A stretch of DNA of 64,000 bases, from the NCBI GenBank assembly GCA_958510825.1, contig OY294050.1:11757340-11821339 (forward strand). The letters run 5' to 3'. Within the stretch, counting starts at the first letter, position 1, and every line of letters starts with the position of its first letter. This document shows, piece after piece, positions 45,029-56,797 of the stretch. The notes under the pieces are model-generated. The model was not told where the DNA came from. It saw only the letters and a list, made by a program, of their open reading frames with translations, and ran no database searches. This DNA is from Brachypterus glaber (taxonomy: Eukaryota; Arthropoda; Insecta; Coleoptera; Kateretidae). A program made the translations under genes and the position numbers.

Positions 45029-45702
45029 CAGGGTTATTCTTTTAAGTGGTACACACCCTAATTTTTGAACCGGATGATATATAAACTTTAAATTTGGAAT
45101 ATGCATATCACACAATAAAAACTATAATTTGTCATATTTTTTAATTTACGCGCCAGGGGGACAGTGGGGGACAATATTTTAAATGACACTCTAGGTCTTG
45201 TGATACGTCATTTTGAAGAGCTTGAATTTATCTATTTAACCATGCAACTATTTATTTTTTTATTGTTTTTTTTTGAAGATTTTTTTTATGAAATTTTCAA
45301 TATTTTTATAAAATTAATTTTGTTGATTTTGCGCAAAAAGGTCAAAATAGTTAATACATGGTGTATTATTATGATAAGACTAATTATTTATCATTTTCAT
45401 GTAAAAATTTTAATATTTATGCACAAAATATTAAAAATTTGAATAATTTTGAAGAAAAAAAATCATCAAAAAAAAAATATTAATAAATAAATAGTTACAT
45501 GGTTAAATAGAGAATTTTAAGCTCTAAAATAAGTTATTACAAAACCTAGACTTCCATTTAAAATAATGTCCTTCACTGCCCCCCTGGCGCAACCTTCCGG
45601 AATAAAAAATTGAAAAATATAACATATGATGGTTTTTATTGTGTGAAATAAAAATTCCAAATTTGAAGTTTATGTCTCATTCTATTTAAAAGAATAACCC
45701 TG
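45029..45702. mobile_element. 674-bp foldback MITE with TA target
   Basis: The ends are CAGGGTTATTCTTTTAA and TTAAAAGAATAACCCTG, with TA on each side. Arms of ~300 bp include TTTACGCGCCAGGGGGACAG and its counterpart CTGCCCCCCTGGCGCAAC, and TTTAACCATGCAACTATTTA with its complement. The plus frame 45164-45442 is arm sequence, not a gene. Confidence 0.85.
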
Positions 45703-46559
45703 TACACACACCAAAATATGTAATAGAAAATATTGGATACCTTTTAATACAATTTTGTTATTATGTATGTCCGTACTATATATTACCTTTTTAGATTTGA
45801 GGGTGAGAAATCGGGGTTAGGGACGATTAATTTGTTGAAATAGGTGCCGAAGTAAAATAAATTGCTTGTCAAAGTGCGCTTTCAATAATACGTTCGTGTT
45901 TTGAACACATCGTTCATTTTTCGATACGGATAAGGAAATTATAACATAATTCGAAAAAGAATCGATAAAATGTATTTGTATTAAAACGAAAATTATAGGT
46001 GGAACTAGCAAACTAACGTTGCACTATCAGATATCGCAGACATAATAGAGGAACTGGGAAGAATCATCATTAATCATCCTACTTTTTCTTCGTCTTAGTT
46101 TTATATTTTAGTATCCGCATTTTCATTTATTTTGCTTAAAATTATCTATTTTTTTTCAGTGGCGTTCTGCTTTTTACTATAGTTTTACTTAGGGACTCTT
46201 GATATTCTGACAGTTCTGGTGACAGAACTGACATTATATGAAGGGTTTCCAGCGTTACTGTATACAGTAAAACTTAAGACATCATTGCTATTTAAAAAAA
46301 AAGAAGTTTTCTCAAAAAAAATGACTTCTAAAAAACAACAAACACCAAACCAGCAAACTACCAAACCAAACCATTTGTAAAAATTATTTTTGTTGTTACA
46401 TTTTTTGCTGTGAATTTTTTTTTTAGGTTTATTTTGAATTAAAAAAAAATTATTTATTATTTAATTTTTTTTTTTTAACTATTTTTTTTAAGTATTTGGG
46501 AAAATGCAATATACCATTTACTGTGAATGCGTAGCATTACATATCTTCACAGCTTGCTT
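45703..46559. other. Unassigned AT-rich DNA
   Basis: No gene or element recognised. A short inverted phrase GACAGTTCTGGTGACAGAAC lies at 46209. Confidence 0.35.
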
Positions 46560-49221
46560 AGTATCTATCTTTATAAATAAATTATTATTCTATTGCCATC
46601 AGCCAAAATTTATAATTTTTATGTAGCAATTTACTATTCCTTAAAAATTAATTTATTAATTTTTTAATTTATATAATTTTTATTTACCTGATTTATTTCT
46701 GTGTAGAAATAATATTTATTTCATGTTTAATTCTAATAAATATTCTTTACATTTATTATTATGTAGATAGAAAATAATAAAGCTGTCTTACCGACTATTC
46801 AATTATACAATTATTTACTTAGATATAGTTACAAATTATACCGGACCTAAAACTTTTCCTTGGGGTATACCACAAATTATTTCTGTAAGATTGCTTTTAG
46901 AAGTAACCTAAAATATACTTTATGGAAAGCATTAATGCACAAATAATCTAATGCAGAACTGAGATTACATAAGTTACTTGGAATACAACAAAAACCTGTA
47001 CGGTATCCCCTTTATTTAACATCTTTATAAATGACCTGATATTGCATTTCCATCAACCAAAATATGTAATTTTTACTTGCCTGATATATTTCTGTGTAGA
47101 CATAATAAGGTTTGTTCTATGTTTAATTCTAATAAATATTCTTTACATTTATTAATATGTAGATAAAAAATAAATAAGCTGTCTTACCGACTATTTAATT
47201 ATACAATTATTTACTTAGATATAGTTACAAATTATACCGGACCTAAAACTTTTCCTTGGGGTATACCACAAATTATTTCTGTAAGATTGCTTTTAGAAGT
47301 AACCTAAAATATACTTTATGGAAAGCATTAATGCACAAATAATCTAATGCAGAACTGAGATTACATAAGTTACTTGAAATACAACAAAAACCTGTACGGT
47401 ATCCCCTTTATTTAACATCTTTATAAATGACCTGATATTGCATTTCCATCAACCAAAATATGTAATTTTTACTTGCCTGATATATTTCTGTGTAGACATA
47501 ATAAGGTTTGTTCTATGTTTAATTCTAATAAATATTCTTTACATTTATTAATATGTAGATAAAAAATAAATAAGCTGTCTTACCGACTATTTAATTATAC
47601 AATTATTTACTTAGATATAGTTACAAATTATACCGGACCTAAAACTCTTCCTTGGGGTATACCACAAATTATTTCTATAAGATTGCTTTTAGAAGTAACC
47701 TAAAATATACTTTATGGAAAGCATTAATGCACAAATAATCTAATGCAGAACTGAGATCACATAAGTTACTTGGAATACAACAAAAACCTGTACTGTATCC
47801 CGTGTATTTAATATCTTTATAAATGACCTGATATTGCATTTCCATCAACCAAAATATGTAATTTTTACTTGCCTGATATATTTCTGTGTAGACATAATAA
47901 TGTTTGTTCCATGTTTAATTCTAATAAATATTTTTTGCATTTATTATTATGTAGATAGAAAATAATAAAGCTATCTTACCGACTATTCAATTATACAATT
48001 ATTTACTTAGATATAGTTACAAATTATACCGGACCTAAAACTTTTCCTTGGGGTATACCACAAATTATTTCTGTAAGATTGCTTTTAGAAGTAACCTAAA
48101 ATATACTTTATGGAAAGCATTAATGCACAAATAATCTAATGCAGAACTGAGATTACATAAGTTACTTGAAATACAACAAAAACCTGTACGGTATCCCCTT
48201 TATTTAACATCTTTATAAATGACCTGATATTGCATTTCCATCAACCAAAATATGTAATTTTTACTTGCCTGATATACTTCTGTGTAGACATAATAAGGTT
48301 TGTTCTATGTTTAATTCTAATAAATATTCTTTACATTTATTAATATGTAGATAAAAAATAAATAAGCTGTCTTACCGACTATTTAATTATACAATTATTT
48401 ACTTAGATATAGTTACAAATTATACCGGACCTAAAACTCTTCCTTGGGGCATACCACAAATTATTTCTATAAGATTGCTTTTAGAAGTAACCTAAAATAT
48501 ACTTTATGGAAAGCATTAATGCACAAATAATCTAAGCAGAACTGAGATCACATAAGTTACTTGGAATACAACAAAAACCTGTACTGTATCCCGTTTATTT
48601 AATATCTTTATAAATGACCTGATATTGCACTTCCATCAACCAAAATATGTAATTTTTACTTGCCTGATATATTTCTGTGTAGACATAATAATATTTGTTT
48701 CATGTTTAATTCTAATTAATATTTTTTGCATTTATTATTATGTAGATAGAAAATAATAAAGCTGTCTTACCGACTATTCAATTATACAATTATTTACTTA
48801 GATATAGTTACAAATTATACCGGACCTAAAACTTTTCCTTGGGGCTACCACAAATTATTTCTATAAGATTGCTTTTAGAAGTAACCTAAAATATACTTTA
48901 TGGAAAGCATTAATGCACAAATATACTAATGCAGAACTGAGATTACATAAGTTACTTGGAATACAACGAAAGCCTGTACTGGATCCCCTTTATTTAACAT
49001 CTGATATATATCTGAAATAGATGACCTGATATTGCATTTCCATCAACCAAAATATGTAATTTTTACTTGCCTGATATATTTCTGTGTAGACATAATAATG
49101 TTTGTTCCATGTTTAATTCTAATAAATATTCTTTACATTTATTAATATGTAGATAGAAAATAATAAAGCTGTCTTACCGACTATTCAATTATACAATTAT
49201 TTACTTAGATATAGTTACAAA
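46560..49221. repeat. Tandem satellite, ~396-bp unit carrying reverse-transcriptase fragments on both strands
   Basis: The landmark AGCTGTCTTACCGACTAT (AGCTATC in one copy) occurs at about 46781, 47177, 47573, 47969, 48365, 48760 and 49167, giving six full units of 395-407 bp and partial units at both ends. Each unit holds two RT relics. On the minus strand it reads SNLTEIICGIPQGKVLGPV, the RT block before the YINDL box. On the plus strand it reads GIQQKPVRYP and, one frame over, PLFNIFINDLILHFH, the block plus its continuation. Two oppositely oriented copies of the same RT region were therefore joined and then amplified. Units alternate between two variants (see findings). No unit can code for a working RT. 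Confidence 0.85.
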
Positions 49222-51390
49222 GTTACATGCTTAAGTATATCTAACGCTTTTTTCAATATTATATAATTATTATCCGCTGGTAATAAACAAACCAGAACAA
49301 AAAAATTAATTAAAAGTACTTATCATGTGGGTAATTGAGTGTGACGTGAAAAATAATGAAAACCATAAATTAATTATGGGTTACTTACATCATTGATGTT
49401 AAAAAATCAACACATTTTCACATTCAAATATATGAAAATATAACTAACTGTAAAAAATACGGCACGTAGAAAAAAAAATTAATGAAAAACATCATATTAT
49501 CAGGCTTGTACTAGAATTGGTACACCTATTAATTTACCTATAGGTACTATATGCAATGGTAAAAATCTAAATTACCTAATTACTAAGATTCATTAATTAA
49601 AGATTAATTTTTTCCAGTCCATTAATTAATGTTTTTTTGAAAGCCTAAAATGTTTATAGGGTTGCCTCTTCTCAAATATCTGAAATCAGGAAATTTTCTG
49701 ATATATTTTCTGGGTTAACCACAATTGCAATGTTCCAGTATTGAACCTAATATTAAATCTTCTGGTGTACCAATTTCAATATTCTTTGGATTTGATAATT
49801 ATACATGGTTATTTAGAAATAGGGTCATAATGAACAAACAGGAACTTCTGAAGGTTCCATAAATCGATTTTAAGAGTTAAAAAGAATTAAAAGTATTAAA
49901 AAAAAATTATTTTAAAAAACCCCTTATCCGAGCTACTCGTGAGGTTGTGGTGTTACCTTGATTTTCTATCTCGCTTTCCAGTTTTTCTCTCGCTTGCAAA
50001 CGAGTAGCTTCCCAGGATGCCGAATTTACCAAGGTTGAAAAACAAGTAATTTTTAGTCATTTTAAAGCTCTCTTGGTATGGACTTTCTCATTTTTTTATT
50101 ACAATAAGGGAACGTTCTGGTATTACGTAACGCAAATTATGATCATTGTGGACCCCCACCCCACCCCCTGTAACACTATTTTCCTATACCATTAACATGG
50201 GCGTAACACTCCAAAATGACCCCCAGTTTGGCAACAGCGCTGTTTATTAATTTCTAGCCAGTGGCGTACTAACTTTAGAAGTGTTTTCTTTAAAAAATCT
50301 GCCCCTAAACAACTGCGTATATTTTTTGTTTTAGTTTAGAAAAATTAAATCCTAACATGGACCTATATGTGTTTTTTTTAAACCTATTTATGAATAACCC
50401 TGTATATTAATAATTGAGCACAGTGAATATTTTTTTCCAGTAAATATTGTGAAACTTAGTAAAGTGACAAAAATAAATTTCGATATCATCTCAATTCTCA
50501 ACATTTTCTTATAAAGTTGCCCATCGATATTATTGGAAATTTTTAAGATAGTGGTATTGTTTTTGCTTTTTGTCAGAATTTGAACTTTTCGCAATATTTT
50601 AGTAACGATAATATTGTGATAAGTTTGTAAGGTAACTATCATCAAAGATTTCTTCAATTATAGTTGCCGTGAAGTTAGCAATGGAGCAAAAAGTGTTAAA
50701 ACGTTAATTCCAGACTCACCTAGCATCAGGGAGTAGGTATCTTTTTTAAATACGTCTATTTTCAAAACTTTTAGTTAATAACTTAAATATATATGTATAC
50801 TTGTATGAAATTTTATTTTTTAGATAGAATAAAACTTGACATATTATATTATATTATGTTATGTTGACAACTTAAACATGTTTTATTTTTTAAATGTGGT
50901 ACATTTAATGTGTTATAATTTTGACTAGAAATTAGAAAACGAGTTCTACATGAGTAATGGCAACCCTAATTATCGTGATATTTTCATCTCACTCTTTGTA
51001 CCGCAACAACAAAATCTATTATATCGAGACGGCTGTGACGGACTATCAGAGAGCTCTTGATATTTGTAATTAATGATCAGTACGGTCACAATAGAAAATC
51101 GGCTTTTTATACCGGCCCGCTTTTGGCCAACTACGATAATCGTAGTACGATTGCAGCGGGATGCCGACGTTAAATATTTCCACTCACAATGCTATTGGTT
51201 AATTTCAATTTTAATATTGTATAAAATGGCAGCCGTAATTGCCTTCATTCAATCCAAGAATGTTTACAACAATACAAGTCACGAAGAATGTCGATACTGA
51301 AAGGGCCGGACTTAAATGCGTGTGGGCACGACTAAATTTGTAACAAATGTATAAGGTTGGTAGTCTGTTCTTTTAAAACAAAAAATAGTA
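49222..51390. other. Unassigned DNA
   Basis: Mostly AT-rich. 49920-50040 carries inverted GAGCTACTCGT/ACGAGTAGCT. 50100-50300 has retroelement-like debris (ACCCCCACCCCACCCCCTGT, CAGTGGCGTAC). 51000-51340 is GC-richer and has a 75-codon plus frame at 51073-51300 without family resemblance. Confidence 0.35.
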
Positions 51391-51525
51391 TATTAAAGTA
51401 CTAGTTTCATAACATACGTTTTTAGCGCACGAGTACAAGTTTAGAAAACGAGCCGCTTGCGGAGTTTTCTAAAGTACTAGTGCGCTAAAAACGTGTTATG
51501 AAACGAGTGCTTTATACAATTTTTT
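51391..51525 (-). repeat. Dispersed repeat, inverted relative to 17961-18066
   Basis: Contains TAGCGCACGAGTACAAGTTT and AAACGAGCCGCTTGCGGAG. The motif GTGCGCTAAAAACGTGTTAT is repeated inverted within the copy, making a foldback. Confidence 0.6.
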
Positions 51526-51615
51526 CTATTTTCCTGTAAAATTTTAAAAAACTTACATTTAAATTGATGACTGATTTAGGGATTTTGGTTTCGAATTGGC
51601 ATTACAGTTTTCGCC

Positions 51616-51939
51616 ATGTTTAAAATTCTAAGAACGAATATTATTTTGATATATTTTATAGTAATTTCTTCTCTTTTCCACTGCAAGTATCCAAGCCACA
51701 ATTTCAACACGGTAAAACATAACCTAAACACAAAATTTTGTAGAAAATTAAACTTTAAACCGATGTTCACAATTGCACCGCAAACGTCAAGAGACTTTTG
51801 TCTGTCCAAACCCAAAAGAAAAAAAAGTAGAGACCTCTTATGGGCCTATAAGAACACGCAAAACGCGTGTGATTATGAGCTTATAAGAGTCGCAAAATAC
51901 AAAAAAACTGTATTACCTACAGTTTATGTTTATTTCTAA
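51616..51939 (+). CDS. Possible small secreted protein
   Basis: A 107-codon single-exon frame starts MFKILRTNIILIYFIVISS, a convincing signal-peptide shape (Lys3, Arg6, then a hydrophobic core) followed by LFHCKYPSH. The rest is basic (SKPKRKKSRDLLW) with four cysteines in all. The ATG context is TTCGCCATGT. No family is recognised, and the opposite strand is also open over most of the stretch (51576-51815). Chance or element sequence is quite possible. Confidence 0.25.
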   Translation: MFKILRTNIILIYFIVISSLFHCKYPSHNFNTVKHNLNTKFCRKLNFKPMFTIAPQTSRDFCLSKPKRKKSRDLLWAYKNTQNACDYELIRVAKYKKTVLPTVYVYF

Positions 51940-52363
51940 AACATAAATGGTTTAAATTTTTGTAATATTTTTTTTTTTAACTTGAGGTAGGGTACAGAAA
52001 TTTAACCACAGCAAGGTGAAGAATCATGTACCATTTTATTACCTAATTTAATTTTTAGATTAGGTGTTAAATTAAATCATTTACCTAATGATTATTTATA
52101 ATGAAAAGAAAATAAAGACCCCTAAAGAGTATCGGGTAAGCCGAATTTTTGCCAGTTTTTTCGAAAGTGCACGTTTTCTGGCCAGTATCTTAAGTTCTTC
52201 CAATGACATTCCTTTTTTATTTTAAATTATTTTATTTTATCTATCCAAATTTTCGTTTGTTTGTCTATTCCATTTTGTTGTTTGTATCTTTAAGTAATTC
52301 ATTTCCATTGCCGTTACGTTTCCTTGTTTCCTCTTTTTATTACCAATTATTTTATTCTACCCT

Positions 52364-52395
52364 AATTTTAATTTGACTTAAGTCAAATTAAAATT
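52364..52395. repeat. 32-bp perfect palindrome
   Basis: AATTTTAATTTGACTT and AAGTCAAATTAAAATT are exact reverse complements centred on CTTAAG. Flanking CCC and GGG continue the symmetry after one mismatch. Confidence 0.85.
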
Positions 52396-52482
52396 TGGGT
52401 AGATAGAGGAATTCCTCTATTTCTTTTAGCGCTCGACAGTCTTACTCTATAGTGTTTCTAACATACATTATAGTATTTTTTT

Positions 52483-53065
52483 TTTCACTACCAGCTTTAG
52501 AACATACCTTTATTTATTATATTTTCAGACTGTGAAATCAATTTTCTTCATCTATAGCAATAATAATTTTTTCTCTCCTAGTAGGAGTAAATTTTATAAA
52601 CAATTGATTTCTATAACTTTGGATGTTTCAGTTCTTTGTGCAATTTTTACTAATTAAACCCAAGATAATAGGTTTAAATAACTTTCTATTTATTAAGGGC
52701 CACTTGCACCAACTTTTGGTCTGGGATTATCTCAGCTAAACCGAGTTTAAGTTAAAAATGCTGCGTCCCGATTGGTCGGCCGTCAATTTAATCCAAGTTT
52801 AAAGTTAAACCATCTTTGGTGCAAATGGTCTTAAATATAATTAATTATAATTATTACCAATTAATACAATCAATAATTGGCTAACTATTATAAAAAAAAA
52901 CAATTTAAAAAAATAAATTTTCAAGGCTACTTGATTTTTATGAAAATTTCAAGAAATATCATTTCTGTTAATATGTTCTTTTATTATTTGAATAAAAATA
53001 GCCTCTCACTCTTTAACACGCTAGGCTATAAAAATGCCTTCTCTACCTTGGTATATTTATTTAAA
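52483..53065 (-). mobile_element. Family A repeat, copy 4, with a nested MITE
   Basis: Reverse-complement copy from GCTTTAGAACATACCTTTAT to ATGCCTTCTCTACCTTGGTA. It is interrupted by the 134-bp element at 52697-52830; joining the flanks through one TTAA restores the sequence of the other copies. Confidence 0.8.
52697..52830. mobile_element. 134-bp TTAA MITE nested in family A
   Basis: The ends are GGGCCACTTGCACCAAC and TTGGTGCAAATGGTC. TTAA is duplicated at 52693-52696 and 52831-52834, and the empty site is visible in family A copies 1 and 2, where a single TTAA-like site stands. It is short, GC-richer and without ORF, as expected of a piggyBac-type MITE. Confidence 0.9.
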
Positions 53066-53894
53066 AAAGTCTAGTATTTGGAATTACCATTAGTATTTCG
53101 GTTTAATGGTAATACTAACCAATAAAAGAAAGAAGTCCGATGCTGTTTTTAGAAAAAATAGACGCTAGGTATATATCTAAATTATTTTTTAAAGGTTGTC
53201 TAGTTTAACATTTTTGTATTAGTGTTAAAAGATTTGTGGAATTTTGAACACTTTTGTTTTGGCTACAATAAAATAAATCCGTCCCTGAAACCCTACACCG
53301 CGTTTTTACTCTTTAGCTTGCAAGCATGCTATCTTATAATACGTTTATTTTGCTGTTACCTATTCTACAAAAACAACCGAAACAAAAAGATTGTTTAAGC
53401 CAAGATAATTAATAATACACAACAAACTATATTAATTATTACATTAAATTTTTTACGTAATAAAATAAAACAACATCGTTAAGATATTACCGCACTTACG
53501 AGAAATCTCGCGCGTTGGACGCCACTTCATAACAGATAAATAATGTAAATTATACTTTAATAATGTAAGTAAATTATACTTTAATCTATCAAACTACATG
53601 ACAGCTAAATTTTGCTGTAATATATGCGCCCATATCTAAATTTGGTTTATAACTCGAATAACTCAAATACAATTCCAGAGATGTACAATACAGAATAAAT
53701 GAATCACTAGTAAAAAATATTTATACACAAATATAAATATTTAACAATATATTCAAAAATTGTATATAACTACATACTTAATTTAGTAGTTGTCTACATC
53801 TAGCAATAGATGGCGCACAAGTCTACATCAATCTAATGACTATATTCCTTTTGCGAATAAAGTGTAAAATAGTTTTCTTAATCAGCGTGCAGTG
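53066..53894. other. Unassigned AT-rich DNA
   Basis: No gene recognised. A local direct repeat of AATGTAA(GTAA)ATTATACTTTAAT occurs at 53542-53584. Confidence 0.35.
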
Positions 53895-53935
53895 TTGACT
53901 CTTGGTCCTGAAGAGGACCAGCAGCCCAAAACTGT
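53895..53935 (+). repeat. Possible degraded hammerhead-like remnant of a Penelope-type element
   Basis: TCCTGAAGAGGACCAGCAG followed by CCCAAAACTGTC has the order of a hammerhead core (CUGANGA, stem, GAAA, GUC) as seen in Penelope-like element ends. The GAAA is replaced by AAAA and stem II is weak, so it would not be active. Confidence 0.3.
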
Positions 53936-53984
53936 CAGTCTACCAATATCACTCTGTACGATTATTAAATAACGGATTGATGGA

Positions 53985-54540
53985 ATAATAAATCTGACAT
54001 AACCTTCAGTTTTTACATGTTAATTTGTAAATGAGTGGTAAAATTTAATAAAAATCTTTATAAACTACTTATTTGATAAAATTGTTAAATAATATTACGT
54101 GCTTTATTTAAAAATATGTGTTCTGTTGCATTTACAATGTCCAGTGACAGGGAATATTGAATTCAACCTTCTCCGCAGTTTAAAGCCATCTATGGTTTGT
54201 TTTTTCAAGCAAGATAGTAAATTAAAAATCGCACAGCAAATATTTTTACAACAGGTTTGAATAGTATATGTTTGTGTATAGAATATAGTTGTTTTATAAA
54301 ATAAACTACGCACATCCAATATTTGAATCTGTTTTGAAAATATTCACCGTGCCATTTTAAATTTACTATCTTGCTTGAAAAAACAGACCATAGTGTTTCA
54401 TATTTGCAATCGAAGAAAAAGTATAGTCCATAACATATGCAATAGATAATATTCCGCTTGAGTGGAAAGTTTATCATACGAGCCGTCATGACGCGTCAGG
54501 CAATTGACGGTTCCGTGAGCGCAGAATGTACTTTTCTTAT
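53985..54540 (+). mobile_element. Family D partial copy (outer half) with nested MITE
   Basis: Follows 34620-34960: TTTAAAAATATGTGTTCTGT, AGTTTAAAGCCAT, TGTTTCATATTTGCAATCGA and the GC hairpin GAGCCGTCATGACGCGTCAG. It is interrupted at 54190-54393. Confidence 0.7.
54190..54393. mobile_element. ~204-bp MITE nested in family D
   Basis: Inverted ends CTATGGTTTGTTTTTTCAAG and CTTGAAAAAACAGACCATAG, extended inward by CAAGATAGTAAATT and its complement. It splits family D between GCCAT and TGTTTCAT. The overlapping frames here are repeat readings. Confidence 0.8.
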
Positions 54541-55098
54541 TGCCTTGGATTTGTTTGGAAAAACAAATCCTCTATAGTATGCCTTTTACAAACACAGGTG
54601 TAGCCTTAAAAATACTATTTCTTTTGTGAACATTTCAATAAATTGGTTTATACAATTTCCAATAATTATGTTCGGCGCCACACAGTAGCACCATAACTAA
54701 TTTCCAAAGAAAAAGAAAGAAAGAAAACAATTATAATCGAATGCCTACAAATTTAACCATAAATAATGCTATATACATTTGTTAAGAACCATTTAAAATA
54801 GATCGATGATATTGAACTTTTTCAAATCAAACAGGTAGGTTACCTATCGTAGGTATATAATATTCGTAATGATTCATCAGATATACATATATAAATTAAA
54901 AATGTACGTTTTATATTAAACATACATACCTACATGTACAATGTACATTGTACATAGCGTGTTAAAAGTGCGCCCCTTTAACTTTTAAACAGCTTAAGAT
55001 ATCAACTTAAAATTTGAAAAAAAATTCGGTACAAAAAATCGTTTTATTTTTAAACTTTTACACTTCAAAATGTTCGTTTTTTCAGTGTAACACAAGTA
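54541..55098. other. Unassigned AT-rich DNA
   Basis: A small palindrome ACATGTACAATGTACATTGT lies near 54932. No gene recognised. Confidence 0.35.
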
Positions 55099-55263
55099 CA
55101 CTGAAAGAAAGGATTCTGGTACGCATTATTTTGTTGCCACAATTAATACCAAACAAATTCCGATATGCTTAATGTAATTTTATAATTTTAAGCAGCATTT
55201 TTATGCAAAAATAATATTTCGGTATACATATGGGCAACAAAATATTCGTTTTTTTTTTAGTGT
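55099..55263. mobile_element. ~165-bp hairpin MITE
   Basis: CACTGAAAGAAAGGATTCTG near the left and CGTTTTTTTTTTAGTG at the right are inverted, as are TTATTTTGTTGCC and GGCAACAAAATA. ACA/TGT continues the ends. Confidence 0.55.
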
Positions 55264-55631
55264 ATAACCAAAAATCCTATTAACTTATTTTTTCGCTTTG
55301 TGCCGGGACAAAATCCATGATCTCATGAGGTTTCATGAGATCATCATGTTATGATTTCCACGTTTTGTACTCATACGAACATCATAATGAGCACATCTCA
55401 TTATTTCTTGATCAGGTTATGAGTTTGTCATGAGGTGTATACATTTAACCCGATTTAGAACAATTGCCGAATAGTACAGGCTTCTGTAGTTTTTCAATTT
55501 CAGTGCACTTAACAGCGTTATATTATAGGTGGCGCCACATGTTATTTCCTACCAATAACAAAACTTCGGGTTCTAGGAATACTAGTATTGAAAGACATTT
55601 TTATAAGGATATACTATTATTAACTTACTAG
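55264..55631. other. Unassigned DNA
   Basis: Repeated short phrases around CATGAGATCATCATG and ATCATAATGAGCACATCTCA make weak palindromes at 55320-55410. No gene recognised. Confidence 0.35.
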
Positions 55632-55835
55632 TCAGCTAATTCGATACACATTATCGGTTTGGTATGGTAATCCATAGATATCTGGAGGCTTTAGACTAGA
55701 AGAACTAGTTCCTCCAGTCATCTTGGGGAACATTCCCACTTCCGGTTTCCTCGTTTCCGATTTCATCACTTCCCGTGTTGTAGAAAATGGAATTATATGG
55801 GCGTGTATGTCTAGGGGGATCGATTTTTTCGTCAT
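55632..55835 (-). CDS. Possible terminal coding exon of an unknown gene
   Basis: On the minus strand the frame ending at TGA reads MTKKSIPLDIHAHIIPF, then KSETRKPEVGMFPKMTGG and SLKPPDIYGLPYQTDNVY. It is open for about 18 further codons upstream of the Met. The composition is protein-like rather than AT-driven, and GC is higher than around it. No family or domain is recognised. A second minus frame overlaps it (55705-55941). No clean acceptor was fixed. It may be a last exon whose upstream exons lie above 56 kb, or an element remnant. Confidence 0.25.
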   Translation of the reverse strand: MTKKSIPLDIHAHIIPFSTTREVMKSETRKPEVGMFPKMTGGTSSSSLKPPDIYGLPYQTDNVYRIS

Positions 55836-56786
55836 TTTTTTGGTATCTCTTTGCGTTTTTAAGATATGTGCAAAAATTTGTGTGTGTGATCTTTTTAAGC
55901 AGGGTAATTAATTTTTTTTTAATTTTAAATTTTGTGGTCAATTAAAATTTCGCGGTTAATTCAAAGTTTGCCGTCAATTGCGCATGCGCATTCCTTAGCA
56001 TCGGTATAGATCTTTATGACATGATCTTTTAATGACTTCACAATGAGGAGTCCTCTGTATGCATTCATGAATTCAGGACCGCGCAGAGAAAATCATTAAA
56101 TGATGTCATAAGGACTTTCACGTAAAATAGCAAATGTTTCCCGGGTATATAAAGCTTCTAAGAGTATAATAACTTGAAATCAAATTCCTTTGACTTAAAA
56201 TATAATTTTAAAAATGATTTCTTAATATTTTTGAAAGCTATTTCAATAAGATAATATTTTATGCTTGAATGAAATCATAAAATGTAAATTGATTTGGAAA
56301 ATGGGGCCAATAATAACATCTTAGTGAAGTGAAATTGAAAGGGTTGAAATTGTTGCAAATTAATCCATTGTGAAAACGAAAGGATTTGTTTAGTCTTTTC
56401 CAGTAGAAAACCAAGGGTTTCATAATCTGGTGTTATCAAAATTCGTTTTAAACCTTACTTATTCATTGTCAGATTACTTCAAAGCGAATTAGAATAACTT
56501 TAAGTTTTCAGACTTGGTACCCTTTTACACTTCGGCAAAAGTGCCTTGCGAAAATAATTACGAATGAAGAAATAAACTTAGTCGAATGGGATTATTTTAT
56601 ATATAACCGACTTTTCAACAAGTTTGGAATTCTAATTTGGATAAGAATTTTAAATTTGTTTCTCTACTTTTCACTTAAATTATAATTATAATTATAATTA
56701 TAAAATAAATAATTATTATTAACTATTTTTACTTTATTCATTAATATATAGGTGGAATTTTCAAAATGAATTTATTATCTATATAC
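55836..56786. other. Unassigned DNA upstream of the Penelope element
   Basis: AT-rich, with an (ATTATA)n-like run at 56680-56702. No gene recognised. Confidence 0.35.
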
Positions 56787-56797
56787 AGGGTGTTTTT

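Noticed and set aside
45164..45442. 92-codon plus-strand ORF
   Set aside because: Arm and loop of the 45029-45702 foldback; the peptide is Ile/Phe/Leu/Lys-rich composition noise.
46560..49221. Regular repeats resembling a CRISPR array
   Set aside because: The unit is ~396 bp with no short repeat/unique spacer alternation, and the host is clearly eukaryotic.
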